From assembly GCF_045679555.1 (NCBI RefSeq), contig NC_092099.1, positions 9,780,076 to 9,844,075 on the forward strand: a DNA stretch of 64,000 nucleotides, written 5' to 3'. A program made the position numbers and the translations under genes. Of the stretch, positions 36,688 through 50,335 are shown piece by piece; the first letter of the stretch is position 1, and every line of letters begins with the position of its first letter. The notes beneath the pieces were generated by a model that searched no databases, was not told the origin of the DNA, and worked only from the letters and a program-made list of their open reading frames with translations. The stretch comes from Salvelinus alpinus (lineage: Eukaryota; Chordata; Actinopteri; Salmoniformes; Salmonidae).

Positions 36688-37143
36688 CACATTTCCAAAG
36701 GTATTATTGGTAACGAAAACAACTTTGATTTCGATGCAGGCGACAGGTGGAATAATATGAACACGTGTATGCAGGACGGCAGATGAGTAAATGTCCTGCA
36801 CAAACAATTGAGAAGTGTTTGGGGAATTTTGTCCGGGTCAGAAATGTCAAAAAAATTAATTGGTCCGCAAAAGTAAAAATGACTACTTTTATGTGAATGA
36901 ATGAGGCGGAACACACCTCATTTCAAACTGTTATTAGAAAATAAAAAACTTGTTAGAAATAATTTAAAATTGACAAATAAAAACAGGCTGCGTGCTTTTG
37001 TTTGAGGGCAGCGCGGATGAAATGTACTGTTACATAACAAACACATTCTGGAATGGAGAGAACGTTCTAATATCACGTGCATAAAAAAACTCACGCTGGG
37101 GCGACCGTTAGAGATATTTGGAACTCACGCATGAAAGGGTTAA

Positions 37144-38250
37144 ACATGAAATAATTTGTGAAAAGATGTAATGTGATGTTAACCTTCTAAATGAGATATG
37201 AGTTTTCATATAAAATATGAGTTTTCATATAAAGTTAACCAAATTAGTGGCCACGCCCAAGTGAGCATAGACATTACGTCGGCGTCATGACAGCCCTTTT
37301 CTCAGAAGTGTATAAAACCCACTCCTGACGAAATTTACATTAGTCTAGAAAACATGGAGCTGACACTACATGTTGAAATGGTTAAGAACTACAACTCTAT
37401 AGGGCCAGGAGACTAGACAGCGTGTACTGTTGGCTACACGGCTGGAAATGGTTCAACTCTGATACTGTCGATCACAACAGAATAAGAGCAAATCCTAGAC
37501 GTAGAATTACTAGTCTGCAGCTGGAAATAACGTAAGTATAAAGGCACAAGGCGAGACCCAGATGCAGACACAGGAGGCAGATGGTTAGTCTTGCAAGAGA
37601 ATGGTCATGGACTGGCAAAAGGTCAAAACCAGATTCTGAGTCCAAGAGGTAAAGAGTGGCAGACAGGCTCGATGTCAGGGCAGGCAGAAGGGTCAGGCAG
37701 GCGGGTAAGGAGTCCAGAAAAAAACAGGCAAGGGTCAAAACCAGGAAGACTAGAAAAAGAGAATAGAAAACCGGAGCACGGGAAAACACGCTTGGTTACC
37801 TGAAAACATACAAGACGAACTGGCACAGAGAGATAGGAAACACAGGGATTATTATGGAGGCTAGAGTTCATGCAGATATCCAAGGGTTTGCGACGTTCAG
37901 TAATGAGAACTGATGAGGTACAATTCATTAATAAGCGACTGTTTTGATTAAATATGAAAATATCTGAAGAGTCGATTCGGGAAATAGAGACTCTATAAAC
38001 ATTTTCCCGTAGTGCCCCGACTTCCTAGTTAATTAAAGTTTAGATGATTAGTTTAATCACGTAATAATAATTACACATAAAGAATTGGATAAAATAGCAG
38101 TCTTCACATTTAATGATAGTCACAGACACAACACCAGTGTGCTGAAAGGTCAGAGTAATAAAATATAAAGAAAAAAACCCTGCTAAAACCAACAAAATAC
38201 CCAGAAGAAAACCTTGGAGCCCTATGCTGGGAAGGGATTCCGGAGGGAAC
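37144..38250. other. Repeat-derived sequence including an LTR fragment
   Basis: 37539-37860 (AAGGCACAAGGCGAGACCCAG to GGAAACACAGGG) resembles the interior of a common salmonid LTR in minus orientation; it lacks clear ends. 37310-37345 has a TATAAAACCCAC box and may begin another LTR-like repeat. The rest is unrecognised. Confidence 0.45.
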
Positions 38251-39048
38251 CACCTCAGTTATCTAAGGTATTTTATGCAATATGCATGTTTGAAGGATAG
38301 TAAAACAATATTTAAAAAAAAGGATGTATAGGTATGCCCCCCCCCCGACCAACCCCATCCACTTGGGATTACTTAAAACATAAATATATATATACACACA
38401 TATACTCTGAAAACATTTAATTAAATAAGTAAATAGGAAAACAAACCCAGTAAAATTCAACATTTGTATAAATGTAACCGTCTGTTGAACATCTTAACAA
38501 ATCAGAACACCGAAAATTGGCTGGCAAACGCTTGGTAATTAATACCCGTCCTGCAGTGTTTGCTCGGCTATACAACCTGCAAACCCGTACCATCTGCCAC
38601 CAAGCAACAGATCGGACCAACCAGTCAAATAGTAAAGAATAATACACATGATCCATTGGGAGTATAAACTGATATGTATCAAACATGCTCACAGTATGTT
38701 AGTAGGGTATCCTATTAAGGCATGTAAAGAGAGCTCAGTGGCTAGCCTTAGGTAGCGACTAGGCTAATTATTACCGCGCCACCTAGCACCGTGGCTGTAC
38801 AGACGCAGCTAGTTGGTAATAGCTAATTGTGCCATATACTGTAAATAAAATACTATTCAAACTATATTGTCCTTGTGAGAACATGTTACCCTATACCATC
38901 ATTGTTCATAACGTTAAGTTACTGGATGAATAATAATAATAATGGCAGCAGGGTGGAGTCACATTTCTAATCAAGATATGAATTCACTAGTTGGTCCTTG
39001 GTCGCGTCAGCACGGTTAGTGCAGGGTCATAGTATGAGCCCACAATGG
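38251..39048 (-). other. Possible ORF1-ORF2 spacer of the interrupted L1-type LINE
   Basis: This lies directly downstream of the LINE ORF1 stop on the minus strand. It has no coding similarity and includes a C10 run near 38339. Assignment to the LINE is inference from position and orientation. Confidence 0.4.
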
Positions 39049-39233
39049 CTAGTTAGTATTATGTCGCCTGTCCTCCTGTGGATGTAGGTGCGCGACAATG
39101 TATTCTTTGGCCTTGGTTGGGTCTAAGAATGTCTTCTGCTCGCCGGAGGGAGTAGGGATCTTCAGTACAGCTGGGTAAAGAATGCCGAACTTGGCGTCCA
39201 GACAGCGGTGTAGGAGCCCCCTCACCTCGTTGA
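39049..39233 (-). pseudogene. L1-type LINE ORF1, 3' part
   Basis: On the minus strand this reads NEVRGLLHRCLDAKFGI, then LYPAVLKIPTPSGEQKTFLD, and ends PQEDRRHNTN and a stop at 39051-39049. This is the C-terminal domain of an L1-type ORF1 RNA-binding protein. It joins in frame, across the 5-bp GTTGA target duplication, to the 5' part at 44615-45192. The retrotransposon at 39234-44614 splits the gene. Confidence 0.85.
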
Positions 39234-39789
39234 TGTCATGTTTTGTCTTTGATCTTCATGTCTTGTCCCTGTGCTTCCCTCTGCTGGTCTTATTAGGTTC
39301 TTTCCCTCTTTCTCTCTCTCTCTCTCCTCCTCCCTCTCTCCCTCTCCCGCTCTCTCTCTCTATCGTTCCGTTCCTGCTCCCAGCTGTTTCTCATTCTCCT
39401 AACGACCTCATTTACTCTTTCACACCTGTCCCCTATTTTGCCCTCTGATTAGAGTCCCTATTTCTCCCTCTGTTTTCCGCTTCTGCCTGGTCGGATTCTT
39501 GTTTGATGTTTGCTGTTCCTGTGTCCTTGTTCCGCCCTGTCGTGTTTTTGCCTTCTTCAGATGCTGCGTGTGAGCAGGTGTCTATGTCAGCTACGGCCTG
39601 TGCCTTCCTGAAGCGACCTGCAGTCTGTGGTCGCGTCTCCTGTCGTTCCTCTCTACTGACGAGAGGATTTCAGTTTCCTGTTTTGGATTTACCTTTGATA
39701 TATCCAGGAGAATCATTGTTTGTTTGATACTGGAATAAAGACTCTGTTACTATTACGTCGCTGTTGGGTCCTCATTCATCAGCATAACA
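39234..39789 (+). repeat. 5' LTR of chromovirus 2
   Basis: TGTCATG to CATAACA. A CT-rich block lies at about 39301-39362, the predicted RNA start is at 39489, and AATAAA is at 39734-39739. A weak TATA-like CCTATTT lies at 39457-39463. Confidence 0.95.
39489..39500 (+). promoter_or_regulatory. Self-priming RNA 5' end of chromovirus 2
   Basis: GGTCGGATTCTT is the exact reverse complement of the primer-binding site 39791-39802, a 12-nt match. The RNA start is predicted here, 26-32 bp after the TATA-like sequence. Confidence 0.78.
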
Positions 39790-39790
39790 G

Positions 39791-39802
39791 AAGAATCCGA
39801 CC
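39791..39802 (+). promoter_or_regulatory. Self-complementary primer-binding site of chromovirus 2
   Basis: AAGAATCCGACC begins one base after the LTR, the same offset as in element 1. It pairs with 39489-39500. No TGG start for a tRNA primer is present. Confidence 0.83.
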
Positions 39803-39805
39803 AAG

Positions 39806-40726
39806 ATGGACCCAGCGACTATGGATTCTCTCAACACTGCCGTCGAGTTCCAGGGAGCAATGCTCGGCAGACACGAGCAGGAATTGTTTGCTGCTCGTCA
39901 TGCCGTTGAGACCCTGGCCGCTCAGGTCTCCGATCTCTCTGGACAGTTTCAGAGTCTTCATCTCGTGCCACCAGCTACTTCCTGGTCTTCCGAGTCTCCG
40001 GAACCTAGGGTTAATAACCCACCATGTTACTCTGGGCAGCCCACTGAGTGTCGCTCCTTTCTCACCCAGTGTGATATTGTGTTCTCTCTCCAGCCCAACA
40101 CGTACTCAAGAGAGAGAGCTCGGATCGCTTACGTCATATCACTCCTTACTGGTCGGGCTCGGGAGTGGGGCACAGCTATCTGGGAGGCAAGGGCTGAGTG
40201 TTCTAACGATTATCAGAACTTTAAAGAGGAGATGATACGGGTTTTTGATCGTTCAGTTTTTGGGAAGGAGGCTTCCAGGGCCCTGGCTTCCCTATGTCAA
40301 GGTGATCGATCCATAACGGATTACTCTATAGAGTTTCGCACTCTTGCTGCCTCCAGTGACTGGAACGAGCCGGCGTTGCTCGCTCGTTTTCTGGAGGGAC
40401 TTCACGCTGAGGTTAAGGATGAGATTCTCTCCCGGGAGGTTCCTTCCAGCGTGGACTCTTTGATTGCACTCGCCATCCGCATAGAACGACGGGTAGATCT
40501 TCGTCACCGAGCTCGTGGAAGAGAGCTCGCGTTAACGGTGTTTCCCCTCTCCGCATCTCAACCATCTCCTCCCACCGGCTCAGAGACTGAGCCCATGCAG
40601 CTGGGAGGTATTCGCATCTCGACTAAGGAGAGGGAACGGAGAATCACCAACCGCCTTTGCCTCTATTGCGGTTCTGCTGGACATTTTGTCATGTCATGTC
40701 CAGTAAAAGCCAGAGCTCATCAGTAA
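39806..40726 (+). CDS. gag: Gag polyprotein of chromovirus 2
   Basis: 306 residues. The ATG at 39806 is 3 bases past the primer-binding site. The order is as in element 1: an N-terminal helical region, a gag core (about residues 70-235, with [23 protein letters not shown] and [20 protein letters not shown] stretches) and one CCHC knuckle C285, C288, H293, C298. It is clearly homologous to the Gag at 692-1669, but diverged in the N-terminal third. The stop is TAA at 40724-40726, and pol overlaps in the -1 frame. The GGGAAAC heptamer of element 1 is absent; A AAA G at 40705-40709 is the only slip-prone run I see in the overlap. It forms the particle and packages RNA. Confidence 0.95.
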   Translation: MDPATMDSLNTAVEFQGAMLGRHEQELFAARHAVETLAAQVSDLSGQFQSLHLVPPATSWSSESPEPRVNNPPCYSGQPTECRSFLTQCDIVFSLQPNTYSRERARIAYVISLLTGRAREWGTAIWEARAECSNDYQNFKEEMIRVFDRSVFGKEASRALASLCQGDRSITDYSIEFRTLAASSDWNEPALLARFLEGLHAEVKDEILSREVPSSVDSLIALAIRIERRVDLRHRARGRELALTVFPLSASQPSPPTGSETEPMQLGGIRISTKERERRITNRLCLYCGSAGHFVMSCPVKARAHQ

Positions 40727-43700
40727 GCGGAGGGCTACTGGTGAGCGCTACTACTCAGGTCTCTCCATCAAGATCCTGTACTACCTTGTCGGTCCATCTA
40801 CGCTGGACCGGTTCAGCTGCTTCCTGCAGTGCCTTGATAGACTCTGGGGCTGAGGGTTGTTTTATGGACGAAGCATGGGCTCGGAAACATGACATTCCTC
40901 TCAGACAGTTAGGGAAGCCCACGCCCATGTTCGCCTTAGATGGTAGTCTTCTCCCCAGTATCAGATGTGAGACACTACCTTTAACCCTCACAGTATCTGG
41001 TAACCACAGTGAGACCATTTCCTTTTTGATTTTTCGTTCACCTTTTACACCTGTTGTTTTGGGTCATCCCTGGCTAGTATGTCATAATCCTTCTATTAAT
41101 TGGTCTAGTAATTCTATCCTATCCTGGAACGTTTCTTGTCATGTGAAGTGTTTAATGTCTGCTATCCCTCCTGTGTCTTCTGTCCCCTCTACTCAGGAGG
41201 AACCTGGTGATTTGACAGGAGTGCCGGAGGAATATCATGATCTGCGCACGGTCTTCAGTCGGTCCAGAGCCAGCTCCCTTCCTCCTCACCGGTCGTATGA
41301 TTGTTGTATTGATCTCCTTCCGGGGACCACTCCCCCTCGGGGTAGACTATACTCTCTGTCGGCTCCCGAACGTAAGGCTCTCGAGGATTATCTGTCTGTT
41401 TCTCTCGACGCCGGTACCGTGGTGCCTTCTTCCTCTCCCGCCGGAGCGGGATTTTTCTTTGTTAAGAAGAAGGACGGTACTCTGCGCCCCTGCGTGGATT
41501 ATCGAGGGCTGAATGACATAACGGTTAAGAATCGTTATCCGCTTCCCCTTATGTCGTCAGCCTTCGAGATTTTGCAGGGAGCCAGGTTCTTTACTAAGTT
41601 GGACCTTCGTAACGCTTACCATCTCGTACGCATCAGAGAGGGGGACGAGTGGAAAACGGCGTTTAACACTCCGTTAGGGCATTTTGAATACCGGGTTCTG
41701 CCGTTCGGTCTCGCTAATGCTCCAGCTGTCTTTCAGGCATTAGTTAATGATGTACTGAGAGACATGCTGAACATTTTTGTTTTCGTTTACCTTGACGATA
41801 TCCTGATTTTTTCACCGTCACTCGAGATTCATGTTCAGCACGTTCGACGTGTACTCCAGCGCCTTTTAGAGAATTGTCTCTACGTGAAGGCTGAGAAGTG
41901 CGCCTTTCATGTCTCCTCTGTCACATTTCTCGGTTCTGTTATTTCCGCTGAAGGCATTCAGATGGATCCCGCTAAGGTCCAGGCTGTCAGCGATTGGCCC
42001 GTTCCTAAGTCACGTGTCGAGTTGCAGCGCTTTCTCGGTTTCGCTAATTTCTATCGGCGTTTCATTCGTAATTTCGGTCAAGTGGCTGCCCCTCTCACAG
42101 CTCTGACTTCTGTCAAGACTTGCTTTAAGTGGTCCGGTTCCGCCCAGGGAGCTTTTGATCTCCTCAAGAAGCGTTTTACATCCGCCCCTATCCTTGTTAC
42201 TCCTGACGTCACTAAACAATTCATTGTCGAGGTTGACGCTTCAGAGGTGGGCGTGGGAGCCATTCTGTCTCAGCGCTTCCAGTCTGACGATAAGGTCCAT
42301 CCTTGCGCTTACTTTTCTCATCGCCTGTCGCCATCGGAACGCAACTATGATGTGGGTAACCGCGAACTGCTCGCCATCCGCTTAGCCATAGGCGAATGGC
42401 GACAGTGGTTGGAGGGGGCGACCGTTCCTTTTGTCGTTTGGACTGACCATAAGAACCTTGAGTACATCCGTTCTGCCAAACGACTTAATGCACGTCAGGC
42501 TCGTTGGGCGTTGTTTTTCGCTCGTTTCGAGTTCGTGATTTCCTATCGTCCGGGAAATAAGAACACCAAGCCTGATGCCTTATCCCGTCTCTTTAGTTCT
42601 TCTGTGGCTTCTACCGACCCCGAGGGGATTCTCCCTGAAGGGCGTGTTGTCGGGTTGACTGTCTGGGGAATTGAGAGACAGGTAAAGCAAGCACTCACTC
42701 ACACTGCGTCGCCGCGCGCTTGTCCTAGTAACCTTCTGTTCGTTCCTGTCTCTACTCGTCTGGCTGTTCTTCAGTGGGCTCACTCTGCCAAGTTAGCTGG
42801 CCATCCCGGCGTTCGGGGTACGCTTGCTTCTATTCGCCAGCGGTTTTGGTGGCCTACTCAGGAGCGGGACACGCGCCGTTTCGTGGCTGCTTGTTCGGAC
42901 TGCGCGCAGACTAAGTCAGGTAACTCTCCTCCTGCCGGTCGTCTCAGACCGCTTCCCATTCCTTCTCGACCATGGTCTCACATCGCCTTAGACTTTATTA
43001 CCGGTCTGCCTTCGTCTGCGGGGAAGACTGTGATTCTTACGGTTATCGATAGGTTCTCTAAGGCGGCACATTTCATTCCCCTCGCTAAGCTTCCTTCCGC
43101 TAAGGAGACGGCACAAATCATCATTGAGAATGTGTTCAGAATTCATGGCCTCCCGTTAGACGCCGTTTCAGACAGAGGTCCGCAATTCACGTCACAGTTT
43201 TGGAGGGAGTTCTGTCGTTTGATTGGTGCTTCCGTCAGTCTCTCTTCCGGGTTTCATCCCCAGTCTAACGGTCAAGCAGAAAGGGCCAATCAGTCGATTG
43301 GTCGCATATTACGCAGCCTTTCGTTTCGAAATCCTGCGTCTTGGGCAGAACAGCTCCCCTGGGCTGAGTACGCTCACAACTCGCTTCCTTCGTCTGCTAC
43401 CGGGCTATCTCCGTTTCAGAGTAGTCTTGGGTACCAGCCTCCTCTGTTCTCGTCCCAGCTCGCCGAGTCCAGCGTTCCCTCCGCTCAGGCTTTTGTCCAA
43501 CGTTGTGAGCGCACCTGGAGGAGGGTCAGGTCTGCACTTTGCCGTTACAGGGCGCAGACTGTGAGAGCCGCCAATAAACGTAGGATTAGGAGTCCTAGGT
43601 ATTGTCGCGGTCAGAGAGTGTGGCTTTCCACTCGTAACCTTCCCCTTACGACAGCTTCTCGCAAGTTGACTCCGCGGTTCATTGGTCCGTTCCGTGTCTC

Positions 43701-44046
43701 TCAGGTCGTCAATCCTGTCGCTGTGCGACTGCTTCTTCCGCGACATCTTCGTCGCGTCCACCCTGTCTTCCATGTCTCTTGTGTCAAGCCTTTTCTTCGC
43801 GCCCCCGTTCGTCTTCCCTCCCCCCCCCCCGTCCTTGTCGAGGGCGCTCCTATTTACAAGGTACGAAAGATCATGGACATGCGTTCTCGGGGACGTGGTC
43901 ACCAGTACTTAGTGGATTGGGAGGGTTACGGTCCTGAGGAGAGGAGTTGGGTTCCATCTCGGGACGTGCTGGACCGTTCGTTGATTGATGATTTCCTTCG
44001 TTGCCGCCAGGGTTCCTCCTCGAGTGCGCCAGGAGGCGCTCGGTGA
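40657..44046 (+). CDS. pol: Pol polyprotein of chromovirus 2 (PR-RT-RH-IN-chromodomain)
   Basis: 1,129 residues counted from 40657, a TTG and not an ATG. The true entry is probably by frameshift from gag in the 40657-40726 overlap. Protease DSG at residues 62-64. RT with YLDD at 378-381. RNase H starting near [13 protein letters not shown]. Integrase with the zinc finger and D779, D839, E875 (35 residues between the last two). Chromodomain about 1067-1106 with the cage residues Y1067, W1088 and Y1091. A C10 run at about 43821-43830 encodes a proline stretch before the chromodomain and is a slippage-prone spot. The frame is open from end to end. It is colinear with the pol of element 1 and similar throughout, so both come from one clade; the element carries all domains needed for retrotransposition. 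Confidence 0.95.
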   Translation: MPLLRFCWTFCHVMSSKSQSSSVSGGLLVSATTQVSPSRSCTTLSVHLRWTGSAASCSALIDSGAEGCFMDEAWARKHDIPLRQLGKPTPMFALDGSLLPSIRCETLPLTLTVSGNHSETISFLIFRSPFTPVVLGHPWLVCHNPSINWSSNSILSWNVSCHVKCLMSAIPPVSSVPSTQEEPGDLTGVPEEYHDLRTVFSRSRASSLPPHRSYDCCIDLLPGTTPPRGRLYSLSAPERKALEDYLSVSLDAGTVVPSSSPAGAGFFFVKKKDGTLRPCVDYRGLNDITVKNRYPLPLMSSAFEILQGARFFTKLDLRNAYHLVRIREGDEWKTAFNTPLGHFEYRVLPFGLANAPAVFQALVNDVLRDMLNIFVFVYLDDILIFSPSLEIHVQHVRRVLQRLLENCLYVKAEKCAFHVSSVTFLGSVISAEGIQMDPAKVQAVSDWPVPKSRVELQRFLGFANFYRRFIRNFGQVAAPLTALTSVKTCFKWSGSAQGAFDLLKKRFTSAPILVTPDVTKQFIVEVDASEVGVGAILSQRFQSDDKVHPCAYFSHRLSPSERNYDVGNRELLAIRLAIGEWRQWLEGATVPFVVWTDHKNLEYIRSAKRLNARQARWALFFARFEFVISYRPGNKNTKPDALSRLFSSSVASTDPEGILPEGRVVGLTVWGIERQVKQALTHTASPRACPSNLLFVPVSTRLAVLQWAHSAKLAGHPGVRGTLASIRQRFWWPTQERDTRRFVAACSDCAQTKSGNSPPAGRLRPLPIPSRPWSHIALDFITGLPSSAGKTVILTVIDRFSKAAHFIPLAKLPSAKETAQIIIENVFRIHGLPLDAVSDRGPQFTSQFWREFCRLIGASVSLSSGFHPQSNGQAERANQSIGRILRSLSFRNPASWAEQLPWAEYAHNSLPSSATGLSPFQSSLGYQPPLFSSQLAESSVPSAQAFVQRCERTWRRVRSALCRYRAQTVRAANKRRIRSPRYCRGQRVWLSTRNLPLTTASRKLTPRFIGPFRVSQVVNPVAVRLLLPRHLRRVHPVFHVSCVKPFLRAPVRLPSPPPVLVEGAPIYKVRKIMDMRSRGRGHQYLVDWEGYGPEERSWVPSRDVLDRSLIDDFLRCRQGSSSSAPGGAR
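40705..40709 (+). promoter_or_regulatory. Candidate -1 slip site (AAAAG)
   Basis: In gag this reads GTA AAA GCC (40703-40711). Slipping one base back keeps AAA pairing and enters pol as AAA AGC. It is not a canonical heptamer, so this is tentative. Confidence 0.35.
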
Positions 44047-44058
44047 GTGGGGGGGTAC
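44042..44058 (+). promoter_or_regulatory. Polypurine tract of chromovirus 2
   Basis: GGTGAGTGGGGGGGTAC directly precedes the 3' LTR and overlaps the pol stop. Confidence 0.65.
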
Positions 44059-44614
44059 TGTCATGTTTTGTCTTTGATCTTCATGTCTTGTCCCTGTGCT
44101 TCCCTCTGCTGGTCTTATTAGGTTCTTTCCCTCTTTCTCTCTCTCTCTCTCCTCCTCCCTCTCTCCCTCTCCCGCTCTCTCTCTCTATCGTTCCGTTCCT
44201 GCTCCCAGCTGTTTCTCATTCTCCTAACGACCTCATTTACTCTTTCACACCTGTCCCCTATTTTGCCCTCTGATTAGAGTCCCTATTTCTCCCTCTGTTT
44301 TCCGCTTCTGCCTGGTCGGATTCTTGTTTGATGTTTGCTGTTCCTGTGTCCTTGTTCCGCCCTGTCGTGTTTTTGCCTTCTTCAGATGCTGCGTGTGAGC
44401 AGGTGTCTATGTCAGCTACGGCCTGTGCCTTCCTGAAGCGACCTGCAGTCTGTGGTCGCGTCTCCTGTCGTTCCTCTCTACTGACGAGAGGATTTCAGTT
44501 TCCTGTTTTGGATTTACCTTTGATATATCCAGGAGAATCATTGTTTGTTTGATACTGGAATAAAGACTCTGTTACTATTACGTCGCTGTTGGGTCCTCAT
44601 TCATCAGCATAACA
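44059..44614 (+). repeat. 3' LTR of chromovirus 2
   Basis: 556 bp, identical to the 5' LTR as far as I can compare by eye. Confidence 0.95.
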
Positions 44615-45192
44615 GTTGAAGGCTGACCTCTACTTCATGACTGCCGCCGTGTAGTCCGGGTAAATGCAAATATTCTGGCCATCGTAGGTGATGGGTCTGG
44701 GCGGCTCCCCAGTCTTCGGTGTGGACTGTATGCTTCTGTGCACATGGTCAAGGGTGGGGGCTTAATCGAGGCTTAGCTATGGACAGGGTAGGCCAAAAAT
44801 GTGACCGTTCCCCAGCGCTGTCTGTTCTCGAGGTCCTCAACCTTGGAAGTGAGTTTGACAACATCTGAAGATAGCCGGGTGACTTGTTCTTCCAGTGTCA
44901 CCACTTTATCTGAGTAAATATTTGCTCCATCTTCCAGGCTATTCAGACGGGTGTCATGTCTCGCCAAGTCTTCGTTAAGGAGTCGATCTTTATGTTGACC
45001 TCAGTGGTGAGAATAGTTATTTGTGCGCATAGGTCAGTGGATAGTGACTCCACCTTAGCCAGCACAGTCAGTTCAGATTTAATGATAGCTGCCTTCACCA
45101 TGGCTAGGTCGGGGGGAGTCCAGGTCAGATGAGCCCGAGGCTTCAGCAGAGGCCTGCTCCTTTGTGGCCCGCGACCATTGTTGTCGCGACAT
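44615..45192 (-). pseudogene. L1-type LINE ORF1, 5' part
   Basis: The ATG at 45192-45190 (MSRQQWSRATKEQ) opens an L1-type ORF1. A one-base shift at the C-run near 45115 changes frame. A coiled-coil region follows (LAKVESLSTDLCAQITILTT, then SLEDGANIYSDKVVTLEEQV and KVEDLENRQR, about 44800-45060). The RNA-binding domain (RPITYDGQNICIYPDYTAAV, about 44630-44700) contains a TAG stop after VMK, then RSAF, where the retrotransposon interrupts it. ORF1 proteins form trimers that coat LINE RNA. It is inactive because of the frameshift, stop and insertion. Confidence 0.85.
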
Positions 45193-46072
45193 TTTACGAT
45201 TAAAAGGCCAGAAATGTCAACAAAGAAAAGGCAGATTAGTAAATTGGGTTCGATTTGTTCACCCTGGATCGGAGCACCGAGAAAACGCGTCTTCACATGT
45301 TGCTGCTCACCAGCGCCACCTCCAGCTGTGGGTTTTTAGGCTCCTCTCAGTTCACACAGACATTTAATAGAACAGAGATGTCTTACTGTTTAGTTAAGTA
45401 TATAATCGTCAAATATCCAACAAATCAGGAAAATATGTACTTTTTCTATCACAATGGCTACTTCAGGAATATTGAACTCATCACAGCCAGAAAAGGTGCT
45501 GAATTTATTCTGCAATGGTTATGAAAAATAAAATAAATAGGAAATAGATTCCTACGTCAAATTATTTTAGAGTCCGAAAATAAAACACACTTGATTTTCA
45601 CTCTTCTAACCAATGGCAAATGGCTGCATCTTGTTATTTTTTATGAATAAGCGTGCCATCATATCCCCCATTTCCACAAAACCCTATGGCCTTCTTGCCT
45701 GCTTGCAATACAATACTTCAACCACTAGAAGATGTGCATCTGCTTGGTCTAAAGTGTACATGTCAAGTTTGCGTTAAAACTGGCGCACGCACATTTTGGG
45801 GTATATTTTGTATGTACGCGCGGTTTATAAATGAGGCCCCTGGTAGATGTGATGGACTACGCAGGCTGCAGCATCACTGCTCTTACTGCCCAGATATCCC
45901 CAGCACCAACTGACAAAGCTCCTATAGGCCAGATACCTGTAATAACTACCAATGTCTTCTATTGGTCATACAGACAATCACAGATAGACAAGTAACCACC
46001 CCCTGTCCATTGATATTTCCTAATAAGTCTGTCAAAGGGCATGGTTCAGCCATTAGACATTTTATTATAAGT
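45193..46072. other. Unrecognised sequence upstream of the LINE ORF1
   Basis: The first 100-150 bp may be the 5' untranslated region of the L1-type LINE. The remainder has no recognised content. Confidence 0.35.
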
Positions 46073-46146
46073 TATAATCTCCAGTATCATCAAAGTCTAT
46101 TTCATAAAATGATGAAATAGACTTTGTGATGATACTGAAGATTATA
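46073..46146. repeat. 74-bp AT-rich palindrome
   Basis: TATAATCT-CAGTATCATCA-AAAGTCTATTTCAT at 46073-46105 is mirrored at 46112-46146 with about three mismatches, around a 6-base loop. No coding content; probably a cruciform-forming MITE core. Confidence 0.8.
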
Positions 46147-47918
<1,772 letters not shown>

Positions 47919-48175
47919 CCCAGCGGGCAAAACTGGTTGCAATGGCCTCTTCTATGACATCATGGTTTCGTTGTATAAGGATGTTTGTTGATGTATTTTT
48001 AGCAACCAGTAAATCAAACAAGATGTGATGTCTTTCCCATGATGGTTTGATGTCGTCAAGGAAAATAATTATGTCTTCACCTGGTTGTAAGAGAGGCCGG
48101 TTGGTTACAATCAGTATGACGTCTTCTAAAACAGAAAGACAGTTTACAACCACGTGCTAAGTGTTGCCCACTGGA
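47919..48175. mobile_element. Foldback MITE, CCCAGCGGGCAA family
   Basis: The left end CCCAGCGGGCAAAACTGGTTG and the right end, read inward as TCCAGTGGGCAACACTTAGC, are imperfect inverted repeats. The interior repeats TATGACATCATGG / TATGACGTCTTC motifs. Non-coding. Confidence 0.6.

Positions 48176-50335
<2,160 letters not shown>

Larger units (their letters stand above)
34186..37139 (+). mobile_element. Degenerate piggyBac-like transposon
   Basis: 2,954 bp flanked by TTAA on both sides (34182-34185 and 37140-37143). The termini are CCCTTTCACACGT and its imperfect complement ACGCATGAAAGGG. TTAA targets and CCC/GGG ends are the hallmark of the piggyBac superfamily. The left arm holds a CATCACACGGGTGTGAT palindrome near 34201, with a related copy at about 34243-34260. 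The right part holds a tandem duplication (36098-36356 and 36431-36687). Confidence 0.88.
39234..44614 (+). mobile_element. Complete Ty3/Gypsy chromovirus 2, apparently very young
   Basis: 5,381 bp with two 556-bp LTRs in which I find no difference by eye, open gag and pol frames, a self-complementary primer-binding site, a purine tract, and the target duplication GTTGA (39229-39233 and 44615-44619) inside an old LINE ORF1. As in element 1, a G follows the LTR's terminal CA on both sides, so the LTR end is ambiguous by one base. Its LTRs are unrelated in sequence to element 1, so it is a different family of the same clade. Confidence 0.96.

Noticed and set aside
37591..37928. Open frames on both strands that might be a host gene
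   Set aside because: The sequence matches the interior of a dispersed LTR as I know it from salmonids; the frames have no domain.
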